The notes beneath the pieces were generated by a model. That model did no database searches, was not told the origin of the DNA, and saw nothing but the letters and a program-made list of their open reading frames with translations. A stretch of DNA of 64,000 bases from Lentibacillus halodurans (lineage in GTDB: Bacteria; Bacillota; Bacilli; Bacillales; Amphibacillaceae), in the NCBI RefSeq assembly GCF_900112045.1, contig NZ_FOJW01000013.1, forward strand, positions 1 through 64,000, read 5' to 3'. Position 1 is the first letter of the stretch. Every line of letters starts with the position of its first letter. Both the position numbers and the translations under genes were made by a program. Shown in pieces: positions 36,868-45,572 of the stretch.

Positions 36868-37351
36868 ATAATCAATCCCTTACAAAAAGATTCCAGTTCA
36901 CGAAAGCGCTCATCATAAAAAATTTTTAATACCTAGGTCATGTAAAAAATCTCTTCAGCTTGAAGTCTCTTTGTTTGCTGAAAGAATTAAAACATTGGTC
37001 CCTGTTTTCATCTTTCATTTGCGTATCATTTTTTAATATTTCATGAAAAAGGATGATGAATGGGAGCGGACATTGCTGCGTTTTGAAAGACGATTATACG
37101 ATAATCAATGACTAGTGCCTTATAGGGGGATCATTATGACACACAATACGACCAAAAAAGTTCCGACTCCATCTATGGATGTTACCTCCCATTCTCAAAC
37201 TTCTCCCAATAACCATGCTCAACCTTTACAGTGCTTCTGAAAGTGCAAATGACTTCTTGATGGAGAACGACAAGCTCTAATCCCCGGAGCATCATGATAA
37301 TTGTCAATATAGTTTTTAAAAAGTCATAACCGCAGCTTGCCAGAATGCTCT
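36868..37351. other. Gene-free stretch
   Basis: 484 bp of AT-rich DNA with only short frames (for example a 22-codon frame MKKDDEWERTLLRFERRLYD near 37043). No RNA motif or terminator recognised. Probably degraded sequence. Confidence 0.4.
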
Positions 37352-37756
37352 TCAAATTCCGTTTGTATTCATCAGCACTATCCGCCAACCGTCCGGATCT
37401 TCAATCGTGATACCTTTTTCTTTCCAATAGTCATTTTCCGGCGAGACTTCCGGATACCCCATCTCATGCAATCGACTTCCAACTACATCTATCTCATTTT
37501 TATTCGGGATATAGAAAACGAGCAAATTGTCTTCTGTCGGGGCAGGACACGGGCTTCCGTTTGCATGTTTTGTGAATTCCAAGTGATAAGCAGCATTCGG
37601 CATTCCCAGGATCACACCTGTATAACCATCAGGATTCGTAAAATCTGTTAACCGCTGTAATCCCAGTCCTCGCTCATAAAAATCAATCACGTCATCAAAT
37701 TTGTCGGTCGGCCGGGCAATTCTGATTTGTGCTGCAGTAAAGTCGTTAAATTTCAT
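37352..37756 (-). CDS. VOC-family protein (YycE-like)
   Basis: 134 residues, single VOC domain: QIRIARPTDKFDDVIDFYER, GLGLQRLTDF, HLEFTKH, LLVFYIPN and C-terminal GITIEDPDGWRIVLMNT. The layout matches B. subtilis YycE, a glyoxalase-fold protein of unknown substrate. ATG at 37756 after AAAGGCGTG, 13 bp after the upstream VOC gene; the two form an operon. Confidence 0.8.
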   Translation of the reverse strand: MKFNDFTAAQIRIARPTDKFDDVIDFYERGLGLQRLTDFTNPDGYTGVILGMPNAAYHLEFTKHANGSPCPAPTEDNLLVFYIPNKNEIDVVGSRLHEMGYPEVSPENDYWKEKGITIEDPDGWRIVLMNTNGI

Positions 37757-37769
37757 GTCATCACGCCTT

Positions 37770-38147
37770 TCAGTATGAACCGCTCGTTTCATTTATTTCA
37801 CCTAATTCAATTCGATTTCCATCGGGGTCCAGTAAAACCGCTATCGTACCCCAATCAAATGCCAGACGTTTATCGACAAAATACACACCGCGTTTGTCCA
37901 GTATGGCAACTGCTTCATCAAGGAATTTTACATCAAACCTCAACACAGTCGGATTTTGTTCTCGACTCTTCTCGTGTTTTGAACCAATTCCACCCTTTTC
38001 AACCATCAAATAGCTACCGGAAACATGAAATGTCACCAGATTTTCTTTTTCATTCCTGACTTCCAGCCTTAACGTATTCTTGTAAAAATCAATGCATGCA
38101 TCATAATTTTCAACAAATACTATCGTCCCGAATGCTTTAAAAATCAT
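37770..38147 (-). CDS. VOC-family protein
   Basis: 125 residues: FGTIVFVENYDACIDFYKNT, LVTFHVSGSYLMVEKGG, VLRFDVKFLDEAVAILDKRG and TIAVLLDPDGNRIELGE, the standard single-domain glyoxalase-fold pattern. Substrate unknown. RBS AAAGAGGTG lies in the end of a broken acetyltransferase gene that it overlaps by 11 bp. Confidence 0.82.
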   Translation of the reverse strand: MIFKAFGTIVFVENYDACIDFYKNTLRLEVRNEKENLVTFHVSGSYLMVEKGGIGSKHEKSREQNPTVLRFDVKFLDEAVAILDKRGVYFVDKRLAFDWGTIAVLLDPDGNRIELGEINETSGSY

Positions 38148-38393
38148 CTGACACCTCTTTCGTTAATACGGTGATATCTGGCCAGCCATATGCTGTTTCG
38201 TTCAGATTTGCACCCACAATTGTAAAATCCGTTGTATCGAGTTTTTGACCGCCAAGTTTTTCATAAAAATAATTGGCGTCGTTATCTTTCAAAACCCATA
38301 CGAGCATGGAATTGAATCCTTCCCTGACAAGTTCTTTAACGACAGGCTTGACAAGTCTTTTTCCAATTCCTTTTCCTGAACCCCTTCATTACC
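38137..38393 (-). pseudogene. 5'-truncated GNAT acetyltransferase
   Basis: Only the C-terminal half is left: GSGKGIGKRLVKPVVKELVR, FNSMLVWVLKDNDANYFYEK and AYGWPDITVLTKEVSDDF with a stop at 38137-38139. The N-terminal half is absent and DNA containing a palindromic repeat (38481-38690) takes its place. Confidence 0.75.
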
Positions 38394-38480
38394 TCCATAT
38401 TACCACAAAATATTCAAAATTCGGTGTGAAAAAGCTAAGACAAAAGAACGTTTATAAAACAAAAATCCGAACAAAGCAAG

Positions 38481-38690
38481 GTATACTCCGCTTCGGAATA
38501 TACTTGGTGCTTGTCGTGTTGAATGAGATTTCGGGGAAGCAGCACTCCCCGCAACTCGCAGTTTAATCGGTGGATGTTTCGCTCATCGCTTTCCGCATGC
38601 GGATGGTGAGCCTCCACGTGCATGCGCACTGCGGGGTCCCACCCAGGCTTTTCCTTCCGCTGGGATCTAAGTATATTTCTCCGCCAAATG
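38481..38690. repeat. Compact palindrome-rich element, candidate dispersed repeat
   Basis: Non-coding, GC-richer than its surroundings. Similar ends: TATACTCCGCTTCGGAATAT (38482 on) and TAAGTATATTTCTCCGCC (38668-38685), with inverted AATATACTT / AAGTATAT. Internal pairs CCCCGCA (38547) / TGCGGGG (38630) and two GCATGC sites (38595, 38620). It resembles small dispersed repeats I associate with halotolerant Bacillaceae, but only one copy is in this window. Confidence 0.45.
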
Positions 38691-38752
38691 CGAACTATTG
38701 GTGGTGTATTAAACTCCTTACTTTAGTTATGTTCCAGCCTTTTTTCACCCTA

Positions 38753-40507
38753 TTAAAAACTGCCGTGTTTCCTGCCTAATGCTGGCTTTGATTTCACATC
38801 CTGCACCATTTCAATTTCAATTCCTTGATCAATTTTTCGCGCACTCATCATTGTAAAGAGGTACGATACACCCAATGAAATGATGAGCATCAATAAAATC
38901 CCAGCTACTGTTATCATGACCGGGCTTGCTGCTTTCCAATTTAATACGGTGTAAATAAATCCAGCCGCAGATCCAAAGAACCCGTCAATATCCTGATTGA
39001 GCTGCTGGGCAAAATCGATTGCCTCAACCGGTATAAGCAGCATGACAAAGGGGATTAGCGCAACGAGCAAATACACATATGAAGCAATCATAAGCATGAA
39101 TGCTGTTCCGAATTTCAGCCGGTTCTGCGGATTAGCCGGATTATATTTCGCCCCGATAGTACCGAGCCACATACCAATACTGCTGATGCCAGCCGTAACA
39201 ACGGCTTTCATGACAATCCCGGTCACGAATTGAATCAGTGGCCATCCTAAGAATATACCAACTGCAACTTCAATCACTGTTAAAATCACAAAAGGAATAA
39301 GCCAGCTGATCCACAGCTTGCCGAATGCGATATCTTTCCCGGATAGCGGCAAAATCCGTAATATCCAGACTGATTTCGCCTCCCTGGCAATGGTCGAGCT
39401 GGCAACCTGCCCGTTAAACATCGCATAGATAAACAAAAGAATTGCCTGCGTAATCGGCCAGGTAACCTCATTTGGTCCACGTAGATCACTCAAGCCGCCA
39501 CCGCTTGAAAGAAACCCGATAAAGCCGAATACAAAAAAGAATATTAGCGGCAGGAACACGAGCCATTCGCGCATATCACGTTTGATGGCATACCATTCTT
39601 TTTTTCCGACGGCGATAATGGGAGCATTCAGTTTTGACCCGGACTTTTTCGCGGCACCTTTCTTCCGCTTTTTCCCGCTGCCTTCACTTAATTTCACCCA
39701 ACCCGTTCGGAAGCCTCTTTCAACCAGTGTTGATGTCAGGGTAAAGAAAATAACCGCCAGTATCAGCGTCATGATAAACGGCAGCAGAAAATCCATAGAA
39801 CCGAATCTGGCGCCTATAATGGCTTCACTCGCCCATGTAAGCGGCACCCATTCAGGAAAGAGCGGCAGACCGGACAATATCATTTCGGGTAACGGGCGAT
39901 CGTTTGCCAGGTTGGGAAGCATAAACAATAAATAAACAAATATACCGGATAACACGCTCATGACGGTCATGAACTCATTTGCCTTACTTGCCGGAACTAT
40001 CTGCACTAAAAGCAGGTTAAACAAATAGGCAATCGATAAACTGATCACAATGACAGACAATAGCACAAGGAGTACGACCGGGTAATACAGTACGTTCGCA
40101 TCGATGAATGCCCCATAAACAAACAATGGCACGACATATAGGACAAAAACCAATAAAGGGACCCCAACGAAGCTCTGCAAATATTTGACCCAGAAAATAT
40201 ATCTTGTTGGAATCGGCATGGTAAACAACAAATTCAAATCTGTCGCGGAGTACAGATGTTTAAATACTTGCGGTAACCCAAGCAGAATGATAAATCCAAT
40301 GACTAATAAAAATCCGTATGACAATATTCCCGCAAACACCTGCTCTGTAACAGCATCTGCAATAGTCCAGATTCCTGCTGAAAACCAGTATAGCAGAATG
40401 GCAAATACCGCAATCATGGCCAGATAGCCGAAATAATTTTTACCAGGCTGTGATTTCATAGTATTCATGAATATTTTCCACTGATTTTTCAGAAGTGCGC
40501 TCATCAT
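38753..40507 (-). CDS. ABC-2-type exporter permease
   Basis: 584 residues, about twelve membrane helices in two halves separated by a basic loop (EGSGKKRKKGAAKKSGSK, about residues 270-290). Resembles the PF16949 putative ABC exporter permeases. Its ATG overlaps the stop of the ATPase gene (ATGA), so the two are translationally coupled and form one transporter. Substrate unknown; RREWLVFLP-like N-terminal loops are conserved in the family. Confidence 0.85.
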   Translation of the reverse strand: MMSALLKNQWKIFMNTMKSQPGKNYFGYLAMIAVFAILLYWFSAGIWTIADAVTEQVFAGILSYGFLLVIGFIILLGLPQVFKHLYSATDLNLLFTMPIPTRYIFWVKYLQSFVGVPLLVFVLYVVPLFVYGAFIDANVLYYPVVLLVLLSVIVISLSIAYLFNLLLVQIVPASKANEFMTVMSVLSGIFVYLLFMLPNLANDRPLPEMILSGLPLFPEWVPLTWASEAIIGARFGSMDFLLPFIMTLILAVIFFTLTSTLVERGFRTGWVKLSEGSGKKRKKGAAKKSGSKLNAPIIAVGKKEWYAIKRDMREWLVFLPLIFFFVFGFIGFLSSGGGLSDLRGPNEVTWPITQAILLFIYAMFNGQVASSTIAREAKSVWILRILPLSGKDIAFGKLWISWLIPFVILTVIEVAVGIFLGWPLIQFVTGIVMKAVVTAGISSIGMWLGTIGAKYNPANPQNRLKFGTAFMLMIASYVYLLVALIPFVMLLIPVEAIDFAQQLNQDIDGFFGSAAGFIYTVLNWKAASPVMITVAGILLMLIISLGVSYLFTMMSARKIDQGIEIEMVQDVKSKPALGRKHGSF

Positions 40508-41289
40508 TTGGCATCACCATCATCGGAAATTTCACTGATAATCGCCTGCTGATCCTCGCCACCGGTCAACTCAAGGAAAATATCTTCCAGACTTTGATCA
40601 GCGTGACCACCGCTCGCCTTCAACTCATCCATGGTTCCGAGTGCAATGATATCGCCTTCGAAAATAATCCCGACCCCGTCACACATCTGCTCGGCGATTT
40701 CAAGAATATGGGTTGACAAAAACACTGTCATCCCCCTATCGCAAAGCTCACGAAGCAAATTCTTCAGACTGCGTGCACTTTTCGGATCAAGTCCGACTGT
40801 CGGCTCATCCATAAACAACACATCCGGTTCATGTATCAGTGCACCACAAATGGCAATTTTCTGTTTCATCCCGTGAGAATAGCTTTCAATTAAGTCATTT
40901 GCCTGCTCAGTCAGACTGAAAACCCGCAGCAGTTCATTTGCCTTCGTTTGGAACCGTTCTTTAGGAATCCGGAAAACAGATGCAACAAACTCAAGATAAT
41001 CCCACCCGGTCAATTTCGGATAAAGATTGGGCTGATCAGGTACGTAAGCAATTTTCTCTTTTGCTTTGAGCGGATGTTGCCATATGTTAATGCCATTAAT
41101 CTCAGCGGACCCGCTTGTTGGCTTCAACAGCCCGGTGAGCATTTTAATCGTAGTTGTTTTTCCGGCACCATTCGGCCCAAGAAAACCGAATAATTCTCCC
41201 TTTTTCACTTCAAGATTTAAACTTTTAACAGCTTCTTGTCTTCTGTATGATTTTGTAAGATTCGTCAGTTTGATTGATTGGCTTTCCAT
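40504..41289 (-). CDS. ABC transporter ATP-binding protein
   Basis: 261 residues: Walker A GPNGAGKTTT, Q-loop region YVPDQPNLY, signature YSHGMKQKIAIC (the usual SGGM is SHGM), Walker B VLFMDEPTVGLDP and switch His in STHILEIAEQ. Partner of the permease encoded downstream. Start at MESQSI (41289) with GAGGGGG upstream. Confidence 0.93.
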   Translation of the reverse strand: MESQSIKLTNLTKSYRRQEAVKSLNLEVKKGELFGFLGPNGAGKTTTIKMLTGLLKPTSGSAEINGINIWQHPLKAKEKIAYVPDQPNLYPKLTGWDYLEFVASVFRIPKERFQTKANELLRVFSLTEQANDLIESYSHGMKQKIAICGALIHEPDVLFMDEPTVGLDPKSARSLKNLLRELCDRGMTVFLSTHILEIAEQMCDGVGIIFEGDIIALGTMDELKASGGHADQSLEDIFLELTGGEDQQAIISEISDDGDAK

Positions 41290-41880
41290 CGTTTTCCCCC
41301 TCAATATAAATCCTGGATTCATTATAACAGAGTTTTGGGATGGAATATGCCCTGAATTTATTTATATGAAGTAAAGGTCACAGCATCTTATGTTAACTTC
41401 CTTTGGATGGAATTATTTTATCAACGTATTTTTTTGTCATGGTTCATCGGGCTGTCTGTACATAAGGAAAAACATCGATGAAGGCAATAAACTCACGTAG
41501 AGGACACATTAAATTTTGGATATTCATGACAGCGACCTTTATCGGAACAGTCGGTGAGGGAACTAACGGGATAGAATAATGTAACGGAGTGGTCGCTATG
41601 AGGTTTATCGTCCGTAATGAAGTAGTGGACAGAGGATCCAAGTTCGATCTTATTTGTTAAAGTTGCTTCATCTTTTGACTTTTAAAAGAACACAATGGAT
41701 TCGGTTGCAAATAAGCGAAGTAGAAAAGGCTGTTGAACAAAGGAGCAATCGGGTTGTTGATTTGAAAGAACAACCCGAAATTTAAATTTGTATATTCAAG
41801 CATTTACGAGGTATTTCTGTGATGATACAGAACAAGCCCGCTTCATGTTGTACGTGCCTGGGCTACTTGTGACTCGCCGC
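41290..41880. other. Intergenic region with one hairpin
   Basis: About 590 bp without a supported gene; short plus and minus frames lack ribosome binding sites or family features. A 10-bp stem TCGGGTTGTT (41749-41758) / AACAACCCGA (41769-41778) followed by AATTT may be a terminator. Confidence 0.45.
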
Positions 41881-41884
41881 TAGT

Positions 41885-42019
41885 CTATAGCGGTTTGGCT
41901 TTAATCTATAGCGATTCTCACCCAAACTATAATACGATTCCTGCTCATTCTACAGCGATTTTCCACTTATCTATAGCGCCGCGCTGAAATCTACAGCGAT
42001 TTTCCATTTATCTATAGTG
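41885..42019. repeat. Seven-unit 21-bp-period CTAYAGCG array, 3' side of the NERD gene
   Basis: Octamers begin at 41885, 41906, 41927 (changed to CTATAATACG), 41950, 41971, 41991 and 42012, so spacing is 20-23 bp, two helical turns. Spacers differ within the array but match, unit by unit, the array at 43112-43244. Unit five contains a perfect AGCGC-C-GCGCT hairpin. The array ends 14 bp from the NERD stop codon. Confidence 0.9.
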
Positions 42020-42033
42020 CTCAAAATCCAATA

Positions 42034-43011
42034 TCAGTAAAAAGGTAAACAATAAACTCGTTTTGTGGTATTGCCTGTAGACTCAAAGGCTTCTTTTCGA
42101 AAAATCCGCTTAATCACATGTGAAGAGTCCACTTTCAAAAACTCCCGGGCCTCACGGTTATTGATTTTATTGCCAAATAATAAATTATAATGCTGGAGTG
42201 CTGGTATGTGTGCATTCTTTGATTTTAATTGACACTTGGGGCATATCCACCCCCCCTTTATTCGTGCCATTGGCAGCGCACCACACCCTGGACAAAAGAC
42301 ACCACATAATAGTTCCTTGCGATCCACACTAAAATTTTCCATAATATCAATCTTCTTTGGTGTATGTGCGTCGATTAAATGAGCAGATAATTGATTTAGG
42401 TGCTCTTCTGAAAAGACGGCTGATTTATGTTTTTTTGAAAGCTCACTTATTTTGGTTAACAGCTCCTCTTTGTGAATGACCGTTTTGTCTACCGTCTTGT
42501 TGTTACCTGGATTTTTTATAATGGTGGAAGAGCTGCTGTAAATAACAAGTTTTTCTATCGGAATTGCAGGAAAATTATACTGCCGCATCCAGTTTAGTAA
42601 ACGTAAATGCTGCAGATTCACCTGCTCGATATGATTCCCGAGATTCTCTTCCTCTCCATTTTTTGAGATGCGGATTGCCTGACCAAATGTATCATACATA
42701 ACAGTACCGGCTATATTTTTTACTTCATTAATGAGAATAAACTTAGGAGAGAGGATCAGATTATCGATCTGGAAGTATTCGCTGTAGTCGCGGATGCGCA
42801 GATTGTGAAGGATACGGCAGGAATCGTCTTGGATGAAACTTAGTATAAAATCCAGGGACTCTTCACCATTAAGTCCTGCCCGGAGGTTTTTTGCCTTCTG
42901 ATTGACTTCCTTTTTCATATAATGGTGTCCAGCCAAACGTCTGCTCAATGCTTCAGCTTTTAGTACTTCAATAGGAACATCACGAGGTTTAACAACTAAT
43001 GAAGATTGCAA
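42034..43011 (-). CDS. NERD-domain nuclease-like protein with zinc ribbon and HTH-like tail
   Basis: 325 residues. NERD (nuclease-related) domain at about 45-165, with PD-(D/E)xK-like residues GxNGE (Glu50), YFQIDNLI (Asp83) and INEVKN (Glu96, Lys98). Then a helical region, a four-Cys zinc ribbon (CPGC 240-243, CPKC 257-260) and a basic C-terminus, KINNREAREFLKVDSSHVIK, that reads like a helix-turn-helix. No membrane segment. Role unknown; the fold suggests DNA cleavage or binding. Flanked by two direct copies of a regular repeat array, and a decayed paralog lies at 51043-52012. ATG at 43011 has GGAAGTGATT upstream. Confidence 0.8.
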   Translation of the reverse strand: MQSSLVVKPRDVPIEVLKAEALSRRLAGHHYMKKEVNQKAKNLRAGLNGEESLDFILSFIQDDSCRILHNLRIRDYSEYFQIDNLILSPKFILINEVKNIAGTVMYDTFGQAIRISKNGEEENLGNHIEQVNLQHLRLLNWMRQYNFPAIPIEKLVIYSSSSTIIKNPGNNKTVDKTVIHKEELLTKISELSKKHKSAVFSEEHLNQLSAHLIDAHTPKKIDIMENFSVDRKELLCGVFCPGCGALPMARIKGGWICPKCQLKSKNAHIPALQHYNLLFGNKINNREAREFLKVDSSHVIKRIFRKEAFESTGNTTKRVYCLPFY

Positions 43012-43111
43012 TCATGAATCACTTCCTTTCTGTTTTATATATATTCTCTGTTGTGCTGCTTAAATCCTGCATGAGATTAAAAAATTTTAAAAAAGCTAAC
43101 TCACTGTGAAA

Positions 43112-43244
43112 CTACAGCGATTTGGCTTTAATCTATAGCGATTCTCACCCAAACTATAGCGATTCCTGCTCATTCTACAGCGGTTTTCACCTTATCTATA
43201 GCGCCGCGCTGAAATCTATAGCGATTTTGCCAGTATCTATAGCG
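43112..43244. repeat. Seven-unit CTAYAGCG array, 5' side of the NERD gene
   Basis: Octamers begin at 43112, 43133, 43154, 43175, 43196, 43216 and 43237 (period 21,21,21,21,20,21). Units two and five are identical to those of the array at 41885 and the others differ by a few bases, in the same orientation. Homology stops sharply on both sides. It ends upstream of the NERD promoter region, 100 bp from the start codon. Confidence 0.9.
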
Positions 43245-43525
43245 CATTTGTTCAGTCCGACCGTTCCAGCAAAAGTCTCCATATCTTTTAGAAAAATTCC
43301 CTAGCTAATACCCATTCCATGCTTGAAAACAACGCGGAATGAGTCGAAGCATCTTCAACGCGCTTCAGGCTTTGATGAGGTGACCAGATATTATGGGGGT
43401 GGTCAACTCAAGCAGTCTGGTCAGCAGCACCGGAAAATCCTTCATCGCTCAGCCTTTCTCTTTGCCAGTATCTTATCAACAAATCGCTTCTTCAGATCCG
43501 TATAAGTCTGCTCATCATTTGCGTA
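43245..43525. other. Gene-free stretch between repeat array and GrpB-like gene
   Basis: 281 bp, no gene. An interrupted inverted pair, GGTGACCAGA (43379 on) / TCTGGTCAGC (43425 on), is the only structure seen. Confidence 0.35.
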
Positions 43526-44098
43526 TTAATTCGCCAGCTCTATTTTCAGTGCCTCATACTCCCTGACAGCATCCGGATTTTCATTTGAAAAATCAAGGGA
43601 AAACAGATGCTGATTCCACCAGTCACCCTTATATTCAACGACATGGATGATGTGTGTTTTGGTCAGGTTTTTCAGATCCGAAAATTTCGCAAAAACCACT
43701 TTGCCGTCAAGAACTACTTTCAAGCGGTAGATGTCTTCTTCGGCCAGCCGTTTCCGGTCAAATAAATCCACGTCTTCCAGTGACTTCATGCCGACTAACA
43801 TATCAATGATCGGTTTCGCGGATATGTTTTTGATGGCGTGCTGAATATCCACCACGGATTCGCCAATCATTTCTAAAAGCAGCTGTTTTTCCTCCAAAAA
43901 CAGATCCTTCCATTGAGTAGAATGTCCAGCAATTTTAACCTGCCCTTTATGAACGCCCAGCAAAAAAATCCCCTCCCCATGAATCGTCGTGAACGATATA
44001 CTCGTTACCCATAACCGGAGTTCCTGCTCCTCATTAAGAAAAACCTGAAACGTTTCTTCCTTCAAACGTTTCGGGTCTGCTTTCTTCATATAAAGCAT
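43526..44098 (-). CDS. GrpB-like protein with N-terminal extension and altered active site
   Basis: 190 residues. The C-terminal two thirds follow the GrpB/UPF0157 pattern (VKIAGHSTQWKDLFLEEKQ, AKPIIDMLVGMKSLEDVD, HIIHVVEYKGDWWNQHLF, EYEALKIEL). But the IGSTSxPGL nucleotidyltransferase segment is replaced by the shorter IQHAIKNIS. The first ~55 residues are an added domain (NEEQELRLWVTSISFTTIHG). Catalysis is therefore doubtful. Start uncertain: ATG 44098 or 44089, neither with a good RBS. Confidence 0.7.
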   Translation of the reverse strand: MLYMKKADPKRLKEETFQVFLNEEQELRLWVTSISFTTIHGEGIFLLGVHKGQVKIAGHSTQWKDLFLEEKQLLLEMIGESVVDIQHAIKNISAKPIIDMLVGMKSLEDVDLFDRKRLAEEDIYRLKVVLDGKVVFAKFSDLKNLTKTHIIHVVEYKGDWWNQHLFSLDFSNENPDAVREYEALKIELAN

Positions 44099-44360
44099 AT
44101 GGTTATCACAATCGGAGACTCAAATTTGCAAATGAATTTGCTATGCAATTGGATGTCACGTGCTTCCGGCGGGGGTGGATCGTCTGCAACATCGCTCATT
44201 ATAAAATCGCACTCGGCCAAGTCATGATTTGCCAAAGACTGCTTTTCAACCGATATGAAGGTGTATATTCTGCTTATGCATGGCAAAAGCGTGCTATAGT
44301 CAAGCCGTGATCACCATTAAAACGAGCTTTTCCAATGCCACCACTCTACCCCATACAAAA

Positions 44361-44392
44361 AATAGCACACAAACAGACTGCGTGCTATTCTG
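44361..44392 (-). terminator. Terminator of sspP
   Basis: 8-bp stem AATAGCAC (44361-44368) / GTGCTATT (44382-44389); on the minus strand it is followed by a run of T. Confidence 0.75.
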
Positions 44393-44401
44393 TGTACCAT
44401 T

Positions 44402-44554
44402 TTACATATCATGATGAGGGTTCTGTTTTTGACGCGAATGATTCCGCTGCTTTACTTTGTGGGAGCCCTGTATCGGTTCGCCGTATGGCTGTTGCGGGCT
44501 TTTTGGCAAATTCGGTTTTTCCTGCTGCTTGGGTCCTTTAGGTTTTCCACCCAT
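44402..44554 (-). CDS. sspP: Small acid-soluble spore protein P-like (SspP)
   Basis: 50 residues, below the length of most gene callers. Starts MGGKPKGPKQQEKPNL and ends with the SspP signature GSHKVKQRNHSRQKQNPHHDM-like tail, matching the GSHKVKNRNHTRQKH..HDM of Bacillus SspP. Strong RBS AAAGGAGGAAATG-x-A-ATG. A minor spore protein made late in sporulation; its terminator follows 10 bp downstream. Confidence 0.85.
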   Translation of the reverse strand: MGGKPKGPKQQEKPNLPKSPQQPYGEPIQGSHKVKQRNHSRQKQNPHHDM

Positions 44555-44655
44555 ATTCCATTTCCTCCTTTTCGATTTCACGCATAGCTTTTGATGAGGA
44601 AAAAGAATCTATACCAGACGATTAAAGCGCGCGATTTTACCGGAAAAAAAAACCA

Positions 44656-45288
44656 TCAGGAAACCAGATCCTCACCATGCTTGTGGAACCCATTTTTGAG
44701 CATCTTCACATACGGCAAAAAGAAACTGATGACGACACCGGAAAATAGTGCGTTGATCAAAGTTCCAATGCCGACTGCGCCACCGAAGCTAAATGCCAGA
44801 ATGACAAGCACCACACTAATGGCCGCGCGTGAATAAGAAACACCCCACCCAGTCAGGCTTGATACAACCAGCATGGAGCGATCCATCGGGTTTGGAGCGA
44901 TTTTTGACTGTAAATAAAAGGCCACACCGAGTGCCATTAAAATCGTCCCCAGCAGAAGCGCTGCCCATTCACCATACCATGTGACGGGCGTCACCATATC
45001 ACCAAGCAAAAATAGCCATGTATCAATACCAATTCCAGTCACAAATGACGTAATCAGAGCAAAAAACTCCGGCTTTTTTTTCTCTGCCAGGGCGTTACCG
45101 AGAACCATCGTCAATCCAACGATGATTTCGAAACTGCCAACCGTCAGCCCAAATGTCCGATGCAGCCCGACCAGAAGTGCATCAAACGGCGAGGCACCCA
45201 ATGTCGATTGGATGGTTAATGCAATTCCAAGCGTTAGGATGATAAGACCTATCAGATAAAAATGTATGCCAGCACGTATTAACCGCAT
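44656..45288 (-). CDS. YczE/YyaS-family membrane protein
   Basis: 210 residues, five or six membrane helices, with GIALTIQSTLGASPFDALLVGL and GVAFYLQSKIAPNPMDRSML, the paired N/P-x-D motifs of the YczE/YitT group, and lacking the DUF2179 tail of the protein at 4107. Function unknown (B. subtilis YczE affects antibiotic production through an unknown route). Start MRLIRA at 45288 after AAGGAAGTG. The next 280 bp upstream carry no gene. Confidence 0.82.
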   Translation of the reverse strand: MRLIRAGIHFYLIGLIILTLGIALTIQSTLGASPFDALLVGLHRTFGLTVGSFEIIVGLTMVLGNALAEKKKPEFFALITSFVTGIGIDTWLFLLGDMVTPVTWYGEWAALLLGTILMALGVAFYLQSKIAPNPMDRSMLVVSSLTGWGVSYSRAAISVVLVILAFSFGGAVGIGTLINALFSGVVISFFLPYVKMLKNGFHKHGEDLVS

Positions 45289-45572
45289 GAAGATCACTTC
45301 CTTTCCGTTGATGTCACAATCGTATAATCTGCCGAAAAATGAGCTTTCTGCCAGTTCCCAGCAAAAAGCTTTCGTTGATTCAAACGTTATACTACCTATT
45401 CTTTAGTTTAACAAAGGTTGACATAAGAAGAAAGATTTTAAGAAATTGAACCACACGACCAACCTCAATGTCACCTGTATATGCGCCTTTTTTCACTGCA
45501 GTCATGTCCCCAGCCTAATCATATTCTCCCTTCCATCAATACACTGCAATAAGGCTTGAAGGGAGGGATTAT

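Noticed and set aside
36868..37351. Short plus-strand frames (MKKDDEWERTLLRFERRLYD; MTHNTTKKVPTPS)
   Set aside because: Less than 30 codons, no family, embedded in decayed DNA.
41444..41641. 65-residue minus-strand ORF
   Set aside because: No ribosome binding site and no similarity to a known family; sequence looks like gene-free DNA.
41885..43244. CTAYAGCG arrays as a CRISPR array
   Set aside because: Repeat is only 8 bp, the 12-15 bp spacers are shared between copies, and no cas genes are present.
44086..44286. ORF and possible ImmA/IrrE-like text (FANEFAMQL on the plus strand)
   Set aside because: Only a few residues match the metallopeptidase C-terminal motif, the HExxH site is absent, and the surrounding frame is short.
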